Shown here in pieces: positions 8,366 to 17,699 of a stretch of DNA of 64,000 nucleotides (the stretch's first letter is position 1; every line of letters starts with the position of its first letter). The position numbers and the translations under genes are program-made. Origin of the DNA: an uncultured Selenomonadaceae bacterium (GTDB lineage: Bacteria; Bacillota; Negativicutes; Selenomonadales; Selenomonadaceae); assembly GCA_905233135.1 (NCBI GenBank), contig CAJOCQ010000003.1:1-64000 (forward strand), given 5' to 3'. Under the pieces are notes generated by a model. It was not told the DNA's origin and ran no database searches. It saw nothing but the letters and a program-made list of their open reading frames with translations.

Positions 8366-9880
8366 TTGATTGGTACGTTAAAAAGTTTTTTCCTGCAAAA
8401 TAAAAAATCCCTCATTGAAATTGCAGTTTGCAAATTCGTTGAAGGCGTTGCAATTTTAGCCGCGTCATTTTTTTTGGTACAGTTTGACATAATTTTATTT
8501 TTTGCGGCAACGGCGGCAAGGTTTTTAATTTCTGCAACCTGCGCGAAGAAAATTTTAAAGCTGTCAACAAAATTTCAAAATTCAATCAGAAAAAATTTGC
8601 ACGCCGAAATTTTCAACAAAGAAATTTCAAGCGGCGAAATTTTAACCTTAACATTTGACACGGTGCAGACGCTTGACGACTTTTTTATAAAAGTTTTTCC
8701 GAATGTTTTTTCAACGGTAATTTTGTTGCCGCTGTTTTTGTTTAGCGCGTTTTTTACGGATTGGTTGACGGCGATAATTTTATTGGTAACGTTGCCGATT
8801 TCGCCGTTGCTTTTATTTTTGATAGGGAAGGCGACGGCTGAAAAAAATTCCCGCGCGTGGCTGGAATTGCAAAATTTAAATTCGCAGTTCAAAGAAATTT
8901 TATCTGCGATAACAACTTTAAAAATGTTCGGGCGAATCGACGCGGTGGCGCAAATTTTAAAATCGACTTCAAAAAAATCTTCGATTGCAACTTTAGAAGT
9001 TTTAAAATTGGCGTTCGTGTCGTCCTTTGCGCTCGAATTAATCACAACGCTTTCAATAGCACTTGTCGCCGTAACATTGGGCTTGCGTTTAATTGCGGGT
9101 GGCGTGGAATTTGAGGCGGCGTTATTTTTATTGCTGATTGCGCCTGAATTTTTTGCGCCGCTGCGAAAATTGGGCGTAATGTTCCACGTTGTCATTTCTG
9201 CCAAAATGTCAATCGAACGCCTTCAAAAATTTTTCTGTACAGAATCTGCAAAAGTTTCTGCGGTAGAAAAATTGCGGTTGCCGCCCGAAATTTTTGTTGA
9301 AAATGTCAGCTACACGTACCCGCAAAAAAATTTTTCTGCGCTTGAAAATGTAACTTTGAAAATACCTGCGGGCAAAATTACGGCGATAGTTGGAGAGAGC
9401 GGCGCGGGCAAATCTACTTTGCTAAAACTTTTGGCGGGGTTGATATTGCCGACGCGCGGCGAAATTTTTTTTAACGAATTGCCAACTTCAAAATTTCAAC
9501 GTGAATCACTGTTTGCAAAAATTGCGTATATGCCGCAAGCTCCAAAACTTTTCGACGCAACATTGGCGGAAAATTTTTCAATGTTTAATCAGTTGGAAAC
9601 TTTGGAATTGGAAAAATTTTTAAGCGCATTGAACTTGCAATTAGATTTAAGCGCGGCAAAAAAAATAAGTCGCGGACAACTCCAACGACTTGGATTAATT
9701 CGGGCGTTATTAAAAAATTCGTCATTGATAATTTTGGACGAGCCGACGGCGGGGCTTGACTTTGCAACAGAAGAAAAAGTTTTGGCGTTGCTGAAAAAAT
9801 TTTCTTCGCGCAGAACAATTATCATTGCCACGCATCGGCAAGCCGTCATTGACTTCGCAGAAAATGTTATTGAAATTTAA
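8366..9880 (+). CDS. ABC transporter half-molecule, CydD-like
   Basis: Fused membrane and ATPase half-transporter, about 504 aa from a TTG at 8366; the start is uncertain because the open frame continues back over ispE without a good ribosome site. Seen: five to six hydrophobic segments in the first 300 residues, then Walker A GESGAGKSTLL, a degenerate signature SRGQLQRLGL in place of LSGGQ, Walker B SLIILDEPTAGLD, and H-loop ATHR. The layout resembles CydD, which exports thiols for cytochrome bd assembly. No CydC partner or cydAB genes are in the window, so the substrate is unproven. Its 3' end overlaps hicB convergently by 4 bases. Confidence 0.75.
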   Translation: MIGTLKSFFLQNKKSLIEIAVCKFVEGVAILAASFFLVQFDIILFFAATAARFLISATCAKKILKLSTKFQNSIRKNLHAEIFNKEISSGEILTLTFDTVQTLDDFFIKVFPNVFSTVILLPLFLFSAFFTDWLTAIILLVTLPISPLLLFLIGKATAEKNSRAWLELQNLNSQFKEILSAITTLKMFGRIDAVAQILKSTSKKSSIATLEVLKLAFVSSFALELITTLSIALVAVTLGLRLIAGGVEFEAALFLLLIAPEFFAPLRKLGVMFHVVISAKMSIERLQKFFCTESAKVSAVEKLRLPPEIFVENVSYTYPQKNFSALENVTLKIPAGKITAIVGESGAGKSTLLKLLAGLILPTRGEIFFNELPTSKFQRESLFAKIAYMPQAPKLFDATLAENFSMFNQLETLELEKFLSALNLQLDLSAAKKISRGQLQRLGLIRALLKNSSLIILDEPTAGLDFATEEKVLALLKKFSSRRTIIIATHRQAVIDFAENVIEI

Positions 9881-10212
9881 GCCGTTTTTGAAAGATAATC
9901 AGCCAAAATTTTTTCAATAAAATTTTCCACGTTTTCGCCCGAATTTTTGGCGGCAATTTTTATGGAATTGTACAAATCGGAATTAATTTCAAGATTATAT
10001 TTTGGCTTTACTGCAAGCTTGGGAACTTTTCCAATTTCCGCGCAATATTCCAGATAATCATCAACGGCGGAATGAAATTCTTCAACAATCTTGTCAAGAT
10101 TTTCCGTGCCGAAATTTACAAAATCCGCAATACCTTCCAATTTGCCGTAATAATATTTTTCTTCTTCGTCGTACGCAACATTTGTGCGATAATTTTTATA
10201 AAACAGCTCCAT
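9877..10212 (-). CDS. hicB: HicB-type antitoxin
   Basis: Antitoxin of a type II module, 111 aa. Seen: an N-terminal HicB fold (YRTNVAYDEEEKYYYGKLEGI...FGTENLDKIVEEFHSAVDDYLEYC, residues 6-58) and a C-terminal ribbon-helix-helix-like segment (LEINSDLYNSIKIAAKNSGENVENFIEKIL, about 74-104) for operator binding. HicB neutralises HicA and represses the operon. It follows the toxin gene by 9 bases, the standard hicA-hicB order. It ends 4 bases into the convergent ABC transporter gene. Confidence 0.85.
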   Translation of the reverse strand: MELFYKNYRTNVAYDEEEKYYYGKLEGIADFVNFGTENLDKIVEEFHSAVDDYLEYCAEIGKVPKLAVKPKYNLEINSDLYNSIKIAAKNSGENVENFIEKILADYLSKTA

Positions 10213-10221
10213 TTTAAGCCC

Positions 10222-10476
10222 TCATTTTATTTCGCCGAGTTCCGTCAAAAATTCCAAAAGTTGTTTAACGTAAACTCTTTTCATTTCGTTGCTTGGGTGC
10301 GGTTTATGCAGCAAAATATTTACATCGTTTCTTTGAAATTTTACGCGCGAGCCTGAAGTTTTGCCCTTGTTAAATTCGACAAATCCCAACTTATTAAGCA
10401 AAGTTTTTGCCTCGTTGTAAGTAAAATCTTTTGGAATTAATTTCAGACGCTCTTTTAATTTTTCAAGTTCACTCAT
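10222..10476 (-). CDS. hicA: HicA-type mRNA interferase toxin
   Basis: Toxin of the HicAB module, 84 aa. Known HicA proteins are small double-stranded-RNA-binding-fold ribonucleases that cut mRNA with an active-site His. Seen: KLGFVEFNKGKTSGSRVKFQ, then NILLHKPHP and VKQLLEFLTELGEI, matching the HicA core. The catalytic His is not in the usual HGSH context; the clear His residues lie in the HKPHP stretch. The start ATG lies 3 bases after the htpX stop, so the module appears to be the tail of the htpX transcript. Confidence 0.8.
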   Translation of the reverse strand: MSELEKLKERLKLIPKDFTYNEAKTLLNKLGFVEFNKGKTSGSRVKFQRNDVNILLHKPHPSNEMKRVYVKQLLEFLTELGEIK

Positions 10477-10479
10477 AAA

Positions 10480-11343
10480 TTAATTTCCAACGCCCAACTG
10501 CAACGCTTGTTCACGAAGTTTGGAAATTCTGTCTTCGGTTGCGGGGTGCGTCGAGAAAAGATTTTTAAGCTTAACGCTTGCGCCTTCGAGCGGATTAACA
10601 ATAAACATATGTGCGGTTGCCGTTGTAGAATGTTCAAGCGTGGCTCTTTGCGCGTAGTATTCGATTTTCTCAAGTGCGCTTGCAAGGTACATAGGATTTC
10701 CGCAAAGTTCGCCGCCCGTTTTATCGGCATCATATTCTCTTGAACGTGAAATAGCCATTTGAATTAAAGTTGCGGCAAGCGGCGCAATAATAATCGTTGC
10801 AAGCGTACCTATTAAGCCGCCGTTATCTTCGTTGGAGCGCGTGCCGAAAATTGCGCCCCATTGTACGATATTTGCAACCATCGAAATTACGCCCGCCATT
10901 GACGCGGCAATAGTTCCCGTCAAAATGTCACGGTGTTTAACGTGCGCCAATTCGTGCCCTAAAACGCCCGAAATTTCGTTGTAGTCGAGCGCGCGCATAA
11001 TTCCCGTTGTAACAGCTACCGCCGCGTGATCGGGATTTCTGCCCGTTGCAAAGGCGTTGGGTACATCGCTTTTAATAATGTACACGCGCGGCATTGGTAA
11101 TTCTGCTTTCTGCGCGAGAGCTTTTACAATGTTGTAAAGTTGGGGCGCGTCATTTTCTGAAACTTCCTGCGCGTCGTAAGCTTTTAAAACCATTGAATCA
11201 CTGAACCAGTAGCTGAAAAAATTCATTCCAAGCGAAATTATCAGCATAATCATTGCGCCTGTACTGCCGTTTATTGCGCCGCCTATTGCTACCATTAAAC
11301 CCGTCAGCAGTGCCATTAATATTGTTGTCTTTAGAATGTTCAT
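10480..11343 (-). CDS. htpX: HtpX, membrane zinc metalloprotease
   Basis: Inner-membrane M48 protease of envelope quality control, 287 aa from the ATG at 11341-11343. That start has the strong site GGAGGTGG; a longer frame to 11379 is rejected. Seen: two N-terminal hydrophobic segments (about 4-50), zinc motif HELAH (GHELAHVKHRD) near residue 130, two further hydrophobic stretches, the third zinc ligand in SREYDADKTGGE, and the C-terminal FSTHPATEDRI. The metal ligands appear intact, so it is probably active. The hicAB module follows directly. Confidence 0.95.
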   Translation of the reverse strand: MNILKTTILMALLTGLMVAIGGAINGSTGAMIMLIISLGMNFFSYWFSDSMVLKAYDAQEVSENDAPQLYNIVKALAQKAELPMPRVYIIKSDVPNAFATGRNPDHAAVAVTTGIMRALDYNEISGVLGHELAHVKHRDILTGTIAASMAGVISMVANIVQWGAIFGTRSNEDNGGLIGTLATIIIAPLAATLIQMAISRSREYDADKTGGELCGNPMYLASALEKIEYYAQRATLEHSTTATAHMFIVNPLEGASVKLKNLFSTHPATEDRISKLREQALQLGVGN

Positions 11344-11387
11344 AATTCCACCTCCAGAATTTTTTTTATTATACTGCATTTGTCAAT

Positions 11388-11455
11388 ATTAGGGGTTAAG
11401 GACTAAGGATTTTTCCCTAGCCCTTATTCCTTATTCCTTATTCCTTAGCCCTTAC
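11388..11455. repeat. Low-complexity dyad (TAAGGACTAAGG / CCTTATTCCTTA)
   Basis: Purine-rich words on the left (GGGGTTAAGGACTAAGG) face reiterated pyrimidine words on the right (CCTTATTCCTTATTCCTTAG), giving a potential hairpin with a TTTTT loop. It lies between the RND operon end and htpX and overlaps the last codons of the pump gene. Confidence 0.55.
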
Positions 11456-14400
11456 ATTGTAAGCCGCCGCGTACATTGTAGGCAGTACAAGCAAAGTTAA
11501 AACCGTCGCCAAGATTAGCCCGCCCGCTATTGCAACCGCCATTGGTCCCCAAAGGTTACTCGGCATAAGCGGTATCATTCCCAAAATTGCCGCCGCCGCC
11601 GTCAACATTATCGGGCGAAATCTTAAAATTGCAGAATCAATTATTGCGTCAAAGGGCGTTTCGCCGTCCGCCAAATGTTTTTGTATCTGGTCAATTAAAA
11701 TTACAGAATTTCTGATAATCATTCCTGAAAGTGCAAGCACGCCCAAATTTGCCACGAATCCCAATGCTTTGTCGATTATCAGCATTGCAAAAGCCACGCC
11801 GATTAAGCCGAGCGGCGCAGTTAAAATTGTTAAAAGCATTTGCTTGCCGCTGCGCAGTTGGAACATTAACAGCGTCATTATTATAAAAATCATTACCGGG
11901 ATTGGTACCGCCAAAAATTTTACTGATTCTTTGCTTATTTCCAATGCGCCGTCAATTTCAATGCTGTAACCGAGCGGCAAATTTTTTCTAAGTTCCTGCG
12001 TTGCGTCAAAAAGTTTTTGCGTGGCGTCATTCGCCGTGCCTTCCTTAATATCTGCGCGAACTGTAATTGTAGGTTTTAAATTACGGCGTTTAATTAAACC
12101 TTCTTCAGTGTCGAAAGAAATTTTTGCAATTTGTTCAAGCGGTACGTAGCCCGCCGCGCCTAAATATATTGGCAGATTTTTTAACTGCGATAAATTTTGC
12201 CTGTCAGTTTCAACCAATTTAAAATCAATGTCAATCGTCCTGTCAGCGGTGTAAAATTGCGCGGCAGTTGCACCCGTTATTTCGGTGTACAGAATCTGCG
12301 CGACGGCTTGACTTGTAACGCCCATTGCGCGGAGTTTATCTTGGTCAAGTTCCAAATGTGCAACCTTGCTTTTTTCGTACCAGTCAAAATTCACGTCAAA
12401 AATATTTTCGTCAGCGACGGCAATATTTGCAACTTCGGCGGCAATGCTTTTAACTTTGTCAATATCGTAACCTGAAATTCTCAACATAACGGGATAATCT
12501 GCGGGCGGTCCCATTGGAATAAATTTTATATGCCCGCGCACATTCGGAAAATTATTATTAAGCTCGTCACGAATTGCGGCAGTTAATTTTGTACGCGCGT
12601 CAATGTCATTTGCAACTATAACAAATTGCGCGTAGTTATTGCGCGGCAGAATCGGATTTGCAGTCAATACAAAACGCGGCGCACCTTTGCCGACGTAGCA
12701 GGAAAAATTTTTAATTAAATCTTTTTGCCCGTTCAAAAACTTTGAAAAATTTTTCGCTTCAGTTTCTGTTGCCGAAATTGAAGAACCTTCCGCCAATGTC
12801 ATTTCAACTATAATTTCCGGGCGCAATGACGGCGGGAAAAATTCCTGTTTAACAAATTTCATTGCAAATATTGACGCCAAAAATATTGCAACCGTTGAAA
12901 CTAAAACTAATTTTCGATGACTTAAACACCGTACCAAAATTTTTCTGAACAGCTGATAAAATTTGCTGTCGTACGGATTCTTTTCAGCCGAATTTTTAAT
13001 TTTGATAATGTGAAAACCGTACAGCGGCGCAACCATTACAGAAACTATCCACGACAAAATTAACGCCATTGCAATGACGGGAAATAACGTGCTGCAAAAT
13101 TCGCTTGCAAGTCCTTTGGCAAATGCAACGGGGACAAAGCCCGCGCACGTTATTAAAGTTCCTGTAAGCATTGGCTTAGCCGTTGCCTCAAATGCATAAC
13201 AGGCCGCGTCGAATCTTTGCAAGCCCGCCTCAAGTTTAACGCTCATCATTTCAACCGCTATTATTGCGTCGTCAACCAAAAGCCCCAACGAAATTATCAA
13301 CGCACCGAGTGAAACTTTGTGCAAGTCAATTCCGAAAATGTACATTAGCACGAAAACGCCCGCAAGTACAAGCGGTATACAACCTGCAACTACTAAGCCT
13401 GACCTTAAACCCAATGATAAAAAGCTGACGCCCAAAATTATTATTATTGCAATAATCAGCGTTTCGATAAATTCGCTGATTGAATCTTTGACGACTTGCG
13501 GCTGATCTGAAACTTGATGAAGTTCCAAGCCCAACGGCAATTCACTTTGAACGGCTTGCATTAAGCTTTTTAAATCTTCGCCCAAAGTTAAAATATTGCC
13601 GCCCGCCTCCATTGAAACCGCAATTCCAATAGCCTCTTCGCCGTCAAAAAACATTTTCGGCTCGGCGGGTTCAATAAATTTTCTTTCGATTTTTGCAATA
13701 TCGGCAAGGCGGAAAATTTTTCCTGCCGCGTTAATCGGCAAATTTTTTATTGCGTCAACATTATCAAAAATCCCCGTTACGCGCAAATAAACGTTGTCGG
13801 AAATTGTTTCAATCATTCCCGCAGGCGTCATTGAGTTTTGTTGTTGCAGTGTTGCCGAAATAATTTGCGGGCTGATTCCCAATTCTGCAAGCTTTGACAT
13901 TTCAATTTCAATGTAAATTTTTTCGGGTTGCACGCCCAAAAGTTCGACTTTCTGAACGCTTGGAACATTCAATAACATTTGGCGGATATTTTCGGCTTGC
14001 TGTCGAAGTTCTTCGTAGTTGAAGCCGTCGCCCGTCAATGCATAAATCGAGCCGTAAACGTCGTCGAATCTATCATTGTAGTAAGGACCATAAACGCCGC
14101 TTGGAAAATCCCTTTTAATGTCTTCGCAAAAATTCCGCACGTCACGCCACGTCGGGCGAATATTTTCGGCGGGAATATCGTCGCGCAGTTCCACAAAAAT
14201 TACAGTTTGCCCTGCGCGAGTTTCGCTTTTTATGTTTTTGAGTCCCGGTACGTCCTGAATTTTTTTCTCAAGTTTATCTGTAACTTGCAACGCCATTTGT
14301 TCTGCAGTTGCGCCCGGCCACGCGGCAGAAATTACCATTTGCCGAATTGTAAAAGCGGGGTCTTCCATTCGCCCCAATTTCCAATATGAAAAAATTCCGC

Positions 14401-14473
14401 CAATCGCCGTTACAATTATGAAATACCAGACAAGACTTTGATTTTTTAAAGATACTTCGGTTAAATTTCTCAT
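11438..14473 (-). CDS. RND efflux permease, AcrB/HAE-like
   Basis: Proton-driven inner-membrane pump, 1011 aa. Seen: TM1 near residues 12-32, a periplasmic porter domain, the TM block around 335-540 with the proton-relay motif GLLVDDAIIAVEMM (two adjacent Asp), a second periplasmic domain, and a C-terminal TM block (about 855-1005). Length and the duplicated layout are typical of RND exporters. It overlaps the adaptor gene by 4 bases (ATGA), so they are co-translated. No TolC-like outer membrane channel gene is in the window. Drug or lipid specificity cannot be read. Confidence 0.93.
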   Translation of the reverse strand: MRNLTEVSLKNQSLVWYFIIVTAIGGIFSYWKLGRMEDPAFTIRQMVISAAWPGATAEQMALQVTDKLEKKIQDVPGLKNIKSETRAGQTVIFVELRDDIPAENIRPTWRDVRNFCEDIKRDFPSGVYGPYYNDRFDDVYGSIYALTGDGFNYEELRQQAENIRQMLLNVPSVQKVELLGVQPEKIYIEIEMSKLAELGISPQIISATLQQQNSMTPAGMIETISDNVYLRVTGIFDNVDAIKNLPINAAGKIFRLADIAKIERKFIEPAEPKMFFDGEEAIGIAVSMEAGGNILTLGEDLKSLMQAVQSELPLGLELHQVSDQPQVVKDSISEFIETLIIAIIIILGVSFLSLGLRSGLVVAGCIPLVLAGVFVLMYIFGIDLHKVSLGALIISLGLLVDDAIIAVEMMSVKLEAGLQRFDAACYAFEATAKPMLTGTLITCAGFVPVAFAKGLASEFCSTLFPVIAMALILSWIVSVMVAPLYGFHIIKIKNSAEKNPYDSKFYQLFRKILVRCLSHRKLVLVSTVAIFLASIFAMKFVKQEFFPPSLRPEIIVEMTLAEGSSISATETEAKNFSKFLNGQKDLIKNFSCYVGKGAPRFVLTANPILPRNNYAQFVIVANDIDARTKLTAAIRDELNNNFPNVRGHIKFIPMGPPADYPVMLRISGYDIDKVKSIAAEVANIAVADENIFDVNFDWYEKSKVAHLELDQDKLRAMGVTSQAVAQILYTEITGATAAQFYTADRTIDIDFKLVETDRQNLSQLKNLPIYLGAAGYVPLEQIAKISFDTEEGLIKRRNLKPTITVRADIKEGTANDATQKLFDATQELRKNLPLGYSIEIDGALEISKESVKFLAVPIPVMIFIIMTLLMFQLRSGKQMLLTILTAPLGLIGVAFAMLIIDKALGFVANLGVLALSGMIIRNSVILIDQIQKHLADGETPFDAIIDSAILRFRPIMLTAAAAILGMIPLMPSNLWGPMAVAIAGGLILATVLTLLVLPTMYAAAYNVRAKE

Positions 14474-15516
14474 TTTGCAATAACTTCCTGTCCTTCGCGC
14501 AGTTTGTGAACGCCCGCCGTTATGACAATTTCGCCCGCGTTTAAGCCGCTTACCAAAACTTCATTGTTTGAAAAATCTTGCACTGTAACATTTTTCAGCG
14601 CGGCTTTATTTTCGGCTGTAACAATCCAAACTTGCGAATTTTCGCCCGTCTGATAAATTGCTGACAGCGGCAAAATTACGCCGTTGGAATTTTTGGCGGG
14701 GAAAATTGCGCTTGCCGTCATTCCCCAATTTATATCCTCGCGCAGATTCTGCAACGAAATTTTAACGCGGTAAGTTTTTGAAGTTGAATCAGCCATTGGG
14801 GAAATTTCGCGCACGACGCCTGCAACTTTTTCTGTATTCGCCCAAAAAGAAATTTCGCAGGGCGTACCGATTTTAATTTCAGACAATTTATTTTCGGGAA
14901 TGTTAATTTCAACTTCTTTTTCGGCAGTTTGTACAAGCGTTAAAATAATTTGCCCCGCCGAAACAACTTGCCCGACTTCAACATTTATTGCGGAAATTAC
15001 GCCGTCCGCCGTCGAAAACAAATTTGTATAATCCAGCGCGTTATGACTTTGTTTTGAAAGTGCAACGGCGTTTTGATAGTTTGCAAACGCGGCGTCATAA
15101 TTTGTTTGATACTGGTCAAGCATTGCGGCAGAAATTGCATTTTCGCTGAAAAGTTGCCTGTAGCGTTTTAAATTTGTTTCAGCGAGTTTAAGTTGAGCCT
15201 CCGCCGCGCTAACTTGTGAATCGGCTTGATTTGCCTGTTGCAGAATATCTTTTGAGTCGAGCGTGAAAAGTAAATCGCCGCGCCGCACGAAATTTCCGAC
15301 TTCAACATTTCTGCTTAAAATTTTGCCGCCGACTTGGAACGCCATATTTGTTTGATACCTGCCGCGCACTACGCCCGAATAAATATTTTCGGCGTTGACA
15401 TTTTCAAAATTAATTTTTTGCGTTTTGACGTAGGGAATTTTTTCGACTTCAACATTTTCCTTGCCGCAACCTGTAAAAATCATTGCTAAAATTATCGGCA
15501 AAAAAATTTTCTTCAT
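14470..15516 (-). CDS. RND efflux periplasmic adaptor lipoprotein (MFP)
   Basis: Membrane-fusion protein that links an RND pump to an outer-membrane channel, 348 aa. Seen: signal peptide with lipobox IFTGC (Cys17), a barrel-sandwich hybrid domain (VGGKILSRNVEVGNFVRRGDLLFTLD, and its partner half near ISAINVEVGQVVSAGQIILTL), a helical hairpin between them (about 90-150), and a beta-barrel plus membrane-proximal domain after 190. The next gene is its pump. Its promoter would lie in the 150-base gap to gpmI, where two gpmI terminators stand. Confidence 0.92.
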   Translation of the reverse strand: MKKIFLPIILAMIFTGCGKENVEVEKIPYVKTQKINFENVNAENIYSGVVRGRYQTNMAFQVGGKILSRNVEVGNFVRRGDLLFTLDSKDILQQANQADSQVSAAEAQLKLAETNLKRYRQLFSENAISAAMLDQYQTNYDAAFANYQNAVALSKQSHNALDYTNLFSTADGVISAINVEVGQVVSAGQIILTLVQTAEKEVEINIPENKLSEIKIGTPCEISFWANTEKVAGVVREISPMADSTSKTYRVKISLQNLREDINWGMTASAIFPAKNSNGVILPLSAIYQTGENSQVWIVTAENKAALKNVTVQDFSNNEVLVSGLNAGEIVITAGVHKLREGQEVIAK

Positions 15517-15565
15517 TCAGTACTTCGCCTCTTTATTGTTTTTTACATTATAAAATTTTCTGCCA

Positions 15566-15596
15566 ATAAAAAAAAGCCGTTGCCTTTGCAATGGTT
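15566..15596 (-). terminator. Second terminator after gpmI
   Basis: Minus-strand stem CCATTGC/GCAACGG (one mismatch), loop AAAG, then a run of eight T. It repeats the design of the terminator 48 bases away. Confidence 0.7.
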
Positions 15597-15616
15597 TAAA
15601 AAAATTTTTCTGTCAA

Positions 15617-15646
15617 CAAAAAAAGCCGCTGCAGTTGCAACGACTT
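15617..15646 (-). terminator. Rho-independent terminator after gpmI
   Basis: Minus-strand stem AGTCGTTGC/GCAGCGGCT with loop AACT followed by TTTTTTTG, 25 bases beyond the gpmI stop. Confidence 0.8.
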
Positions 15647-15669
15647 CAAAAAATTTTATCGATAAAATT

Positions 15670-17205
15670 TTATTTTAAGGTAACAAGATTTTTGCCGGTC
15701 ATTTCGGCGGGAATTTCCATACCTGCAAGCGTTAAAAGTGTAGGAGCAACGTCACAAAGTGCGCCGCTTTCAACTTTTGCAACTCTGTCAGAAACAACGA
15801 TAATCGGCACGGGGTTAGTTGTATGTGCGGTAAGCGGTTCTTTCAAATCGTAGTCAAACATTTTATCGGCGTTGCCGTGATCCGCAATAATTACAACTTC
15901 GCCGCCGACTTTCTTCATACATTCGACGAAAATACCAACGCAAGTATCGACAGTCTCAACGGCTTGTACAGCGGCTTTCATTACGCCCGTATGTCCAACC
16001 ATATCGCCGTTGGCGTAGTTCAAAATTATAAAATCGTATTTTTCAGAGAGAATAGCCTGCGCGACTTTCAAAGTAACGGTAGGCGCGCTCATTTCGGGTT
16101 TTAAATCGTAAGTTGCAACTTTCGGCGAAGGTACCAAAATTCTGTCTTCGCCCGCGTACGGTTCCTCAACGCCGCCGTTAAAGAAAAATGTAACGTGCGC
16201 GTATTTTTCGGTTTCAGCAATACGCAGTTGAGTTAAGCCCGCCTTGCTGATAATTTCGCCGAGCCCGTTTGAAACACTTTCGGGCGGATATGCAACGGTA
16301 ACGTTTAAGCCTTCTTCGTACTGCGCCATTGTAACAAAAGGAACTTTTTTCAATTCTTCGACGCGCGGGAAACCGCTAAATTCTGTATCTGTAAAAGCGT
16401 GCGTCATTTCGCGCCCGCGGTCGGGGCGGAAGTTGAAGAAAATAATTCCGTCATTAGTTTTAACGCCGTCATAATCGCCAATGACAACGGGGATAACAAA
16501 TTCATCAGTAACTTTGTTGTTGTAAGAATCTTTGATAGCGGTTGCAGAATCGGGTTTTTTCGGCGCGTCAGCCTTTGCAATGGCGTTGTAAGCTTTTTCG
16601 ACGCGGTCCCAACGTTTATCTCTGTCCATTGCGTAATAACGCCCTGAAACAGTTGCAATTTGCCCAATGCCAATTTCTTTAATTTTTTCTTCGAGTTCCG
16701 CCAAAAAGTCAACGCCCGAACTCGGAGGAACGTCGCGCCCGTCTAAAAAGGCGTGTACATAAACTTTTTTAACGCCTTTATCTTTGGCAAGTTTCAGCAA
16801 GCCGTAAACGTGTTCGGTATGACTGTGAACGCCGCCCGAAGAGAGCAATCCGAATAAATGCAACGCGCCGCCGCTTGCAACGACTTTATCTGCAACGTCA
16901 TTTAAAACTTTGTTCTTGAAGAAATCGCCGTCACGAATAGCCTTTGTAATTTTTGTAAGCGGCTGATAAATGACGCGCCCTGCGCCAATGTTCATATGCC
17001 CGACTTCGGAATTGCCCATTTGCCCGTCAGGAAGTCCAACATATTCGCCCGAAGCTTGCAACTGCGCGTTGGGATATTTTTTATAAAGTTCGTCCAAAAC
17101 GGGCGTATTGCCGACTTGAATTGCGTTGTATTTATCCATAGGGTCGCCAATTCCCCAGCCGTCCATAATTACCAAACAAATTGGCGCGTGTTTAATTTTT
17201 GCCAT
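15670..17205 (-). CDS. gpmI: Cofactor-independent phosphoglycerate mutase
   Basis: Interconverts 3- and 2-phosphoglycerate in lower glycolysis, using two Mn ions. 511 aa, the normal length. Seen: CLVIMDGWGIGDP at residues 9-21 (metal-binding Asp), GQMGNSEVGHMNIGAGR near 61-77 (phosphoserine loop), HSHTEH near 124-129, FNFRPDRGREM, and the C-terminal metal cluster ADHGNADKM and AHTTNPVP. Start ATG behind AGGAGAG. It is the last enzyme of the gap, pgk-tpi, gpmI cluster on this strand, with a small secreted protein gene between, and it ends in two tandem terminators. Confidence 0.97.
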   Translation of the reverse strand: MAKIKHAPICLVIMDGWGIGDPMDKYNAIQVGNTPVLDELYKKYPNAQLQASGEYVGLPDGQMGNSEVGHMNIGAGRVIYQPLTKITKAIRDGDFFKNKVLNDVADKVVASGGALHLFGLLSSGGVHSHTEHVYGLLKLAKDKGVKKVYVHAFLDGRDVPPSSGVDFLAELEEKIKEIGIGQIATVSGRYYAMDRDKRWDRVEKAYNAIAKADAPKKPDSATAIKDSYNNKVTDEFVIPVVIGDYDGVKTNDGIIFFNFRPDRGREMTHAFTDTEFSGFPRVEELKKVPFVTMAQYEEGLNVTVAYPPESVSNGLGEIISKAGLTQLRIAETEKYAHVTFFFNGGVEEPYAGEDRILVPSPKVATYDLKPEMSAPTVTLKVAQAILSEKYDFIILNYANGDMVGHTGVMKAAVQAVETVDTCVGIFVECMKKVGGEVVIIADHGNADKMFDYDLKEPLTAHTTNPVPIIVVSDRVAKVESGALCDVAPTLLTLAGMEIPAEMTGKNLVTLK

Positions 17206-17309
17206 AGTTACACTCTCCTTAAATCAATAACACTAACTGACAACTGCGCGGTCTTTGCTGTCAAGCTTGCCTAATTTTCAACAACTGCGCACTGAAAATT
17301 TTTTTACCG

Positions 17310-17681
17310 TCAATAATAGTAAAAGTCAACTATTCTGTAATTCCAGCCTAATCTGTTCATACAAAATTCAAAAATCATATTGCGCGGAATAACAACGGTT
17401 GTATGCGTGCCGTCCATTGTGCTTGTTTCGTAACGCCACATATCATTTTGAAATTTGCTGAATTCCCATTTAACATTTTGCAAAAGTTGCCCGCCGCGAA
17501 CTTCTTTTGTTGAAACGGAAAAATAATTTTGGGCGGAATTGCCGCTAATCGTCTCTGCAACAACATAAATATCAACGTTTTCCTCGTTCCAATGCTCAAC
17601 CCAAATATCAGCCGCCGCGCAAATTTTCGCAGGAATAAAAAAAATTGTCAACACAAAAATTATTGTTAAAAAATTTTTCAT
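17310..17681 (-). CDS. Small secreted protein of unknown function
   Basis: Not recognised. 123 aa with a clear signal peptide (MKNFLTIIFVLTIFFIPA, cleavage probably after CAAA near residue 23). The mature part is Trp/Tyr-rich (WVEHWNEENVDIYVVAE, FSKFQNDMWRYETST, NRLGWNYRIVDFYYY) and beta-strand-like, with a single Cys in the C-terminal half. It lies between pgk-tpi and gpmI, all in one direction, but a terminator follows pgk-tpi, so it may have its own promoter. Its place in a glycolysis cluster is probably incidental. Confidence 0.7.
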   Translation of the reverse strand: MKNFLTIIFVLTIFFIPAKICAAADIWVEHWNEENVDIYVVAETISGNSAQNYFSVSTKEVRGGQLLQNVKWEFSKFQNDMWRYETSTMDGTHTTVVIPRNMIFEFCMNRLGWNYRIVDFYYY

Positions 17682-17699
17682 AGCGTCTAAAATTAAGTA

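Larger units (their letters stand above)
15559..15660. repeat. Tandem ~50-bp duplication carrying two terminators
   Basis: Two adjacent blocks of about 50 bases, each TCTG(C/T)CAA(T/C)A, A-run, AGCCG(T/C)TGC hairpin, then AAAAAATTTT. The arms differ, but each keeps complementarity, suggesting duplication followed by selection on the hairpins. Confidence 0.65.

Noticed and set aside
8575..9204. 209-codon minus-strand frame inside the ABC transporter gene
   Set aside because: Antisense to a conserved transporter domain; Asn/Ser/Lys-rich with no recognisable motif.
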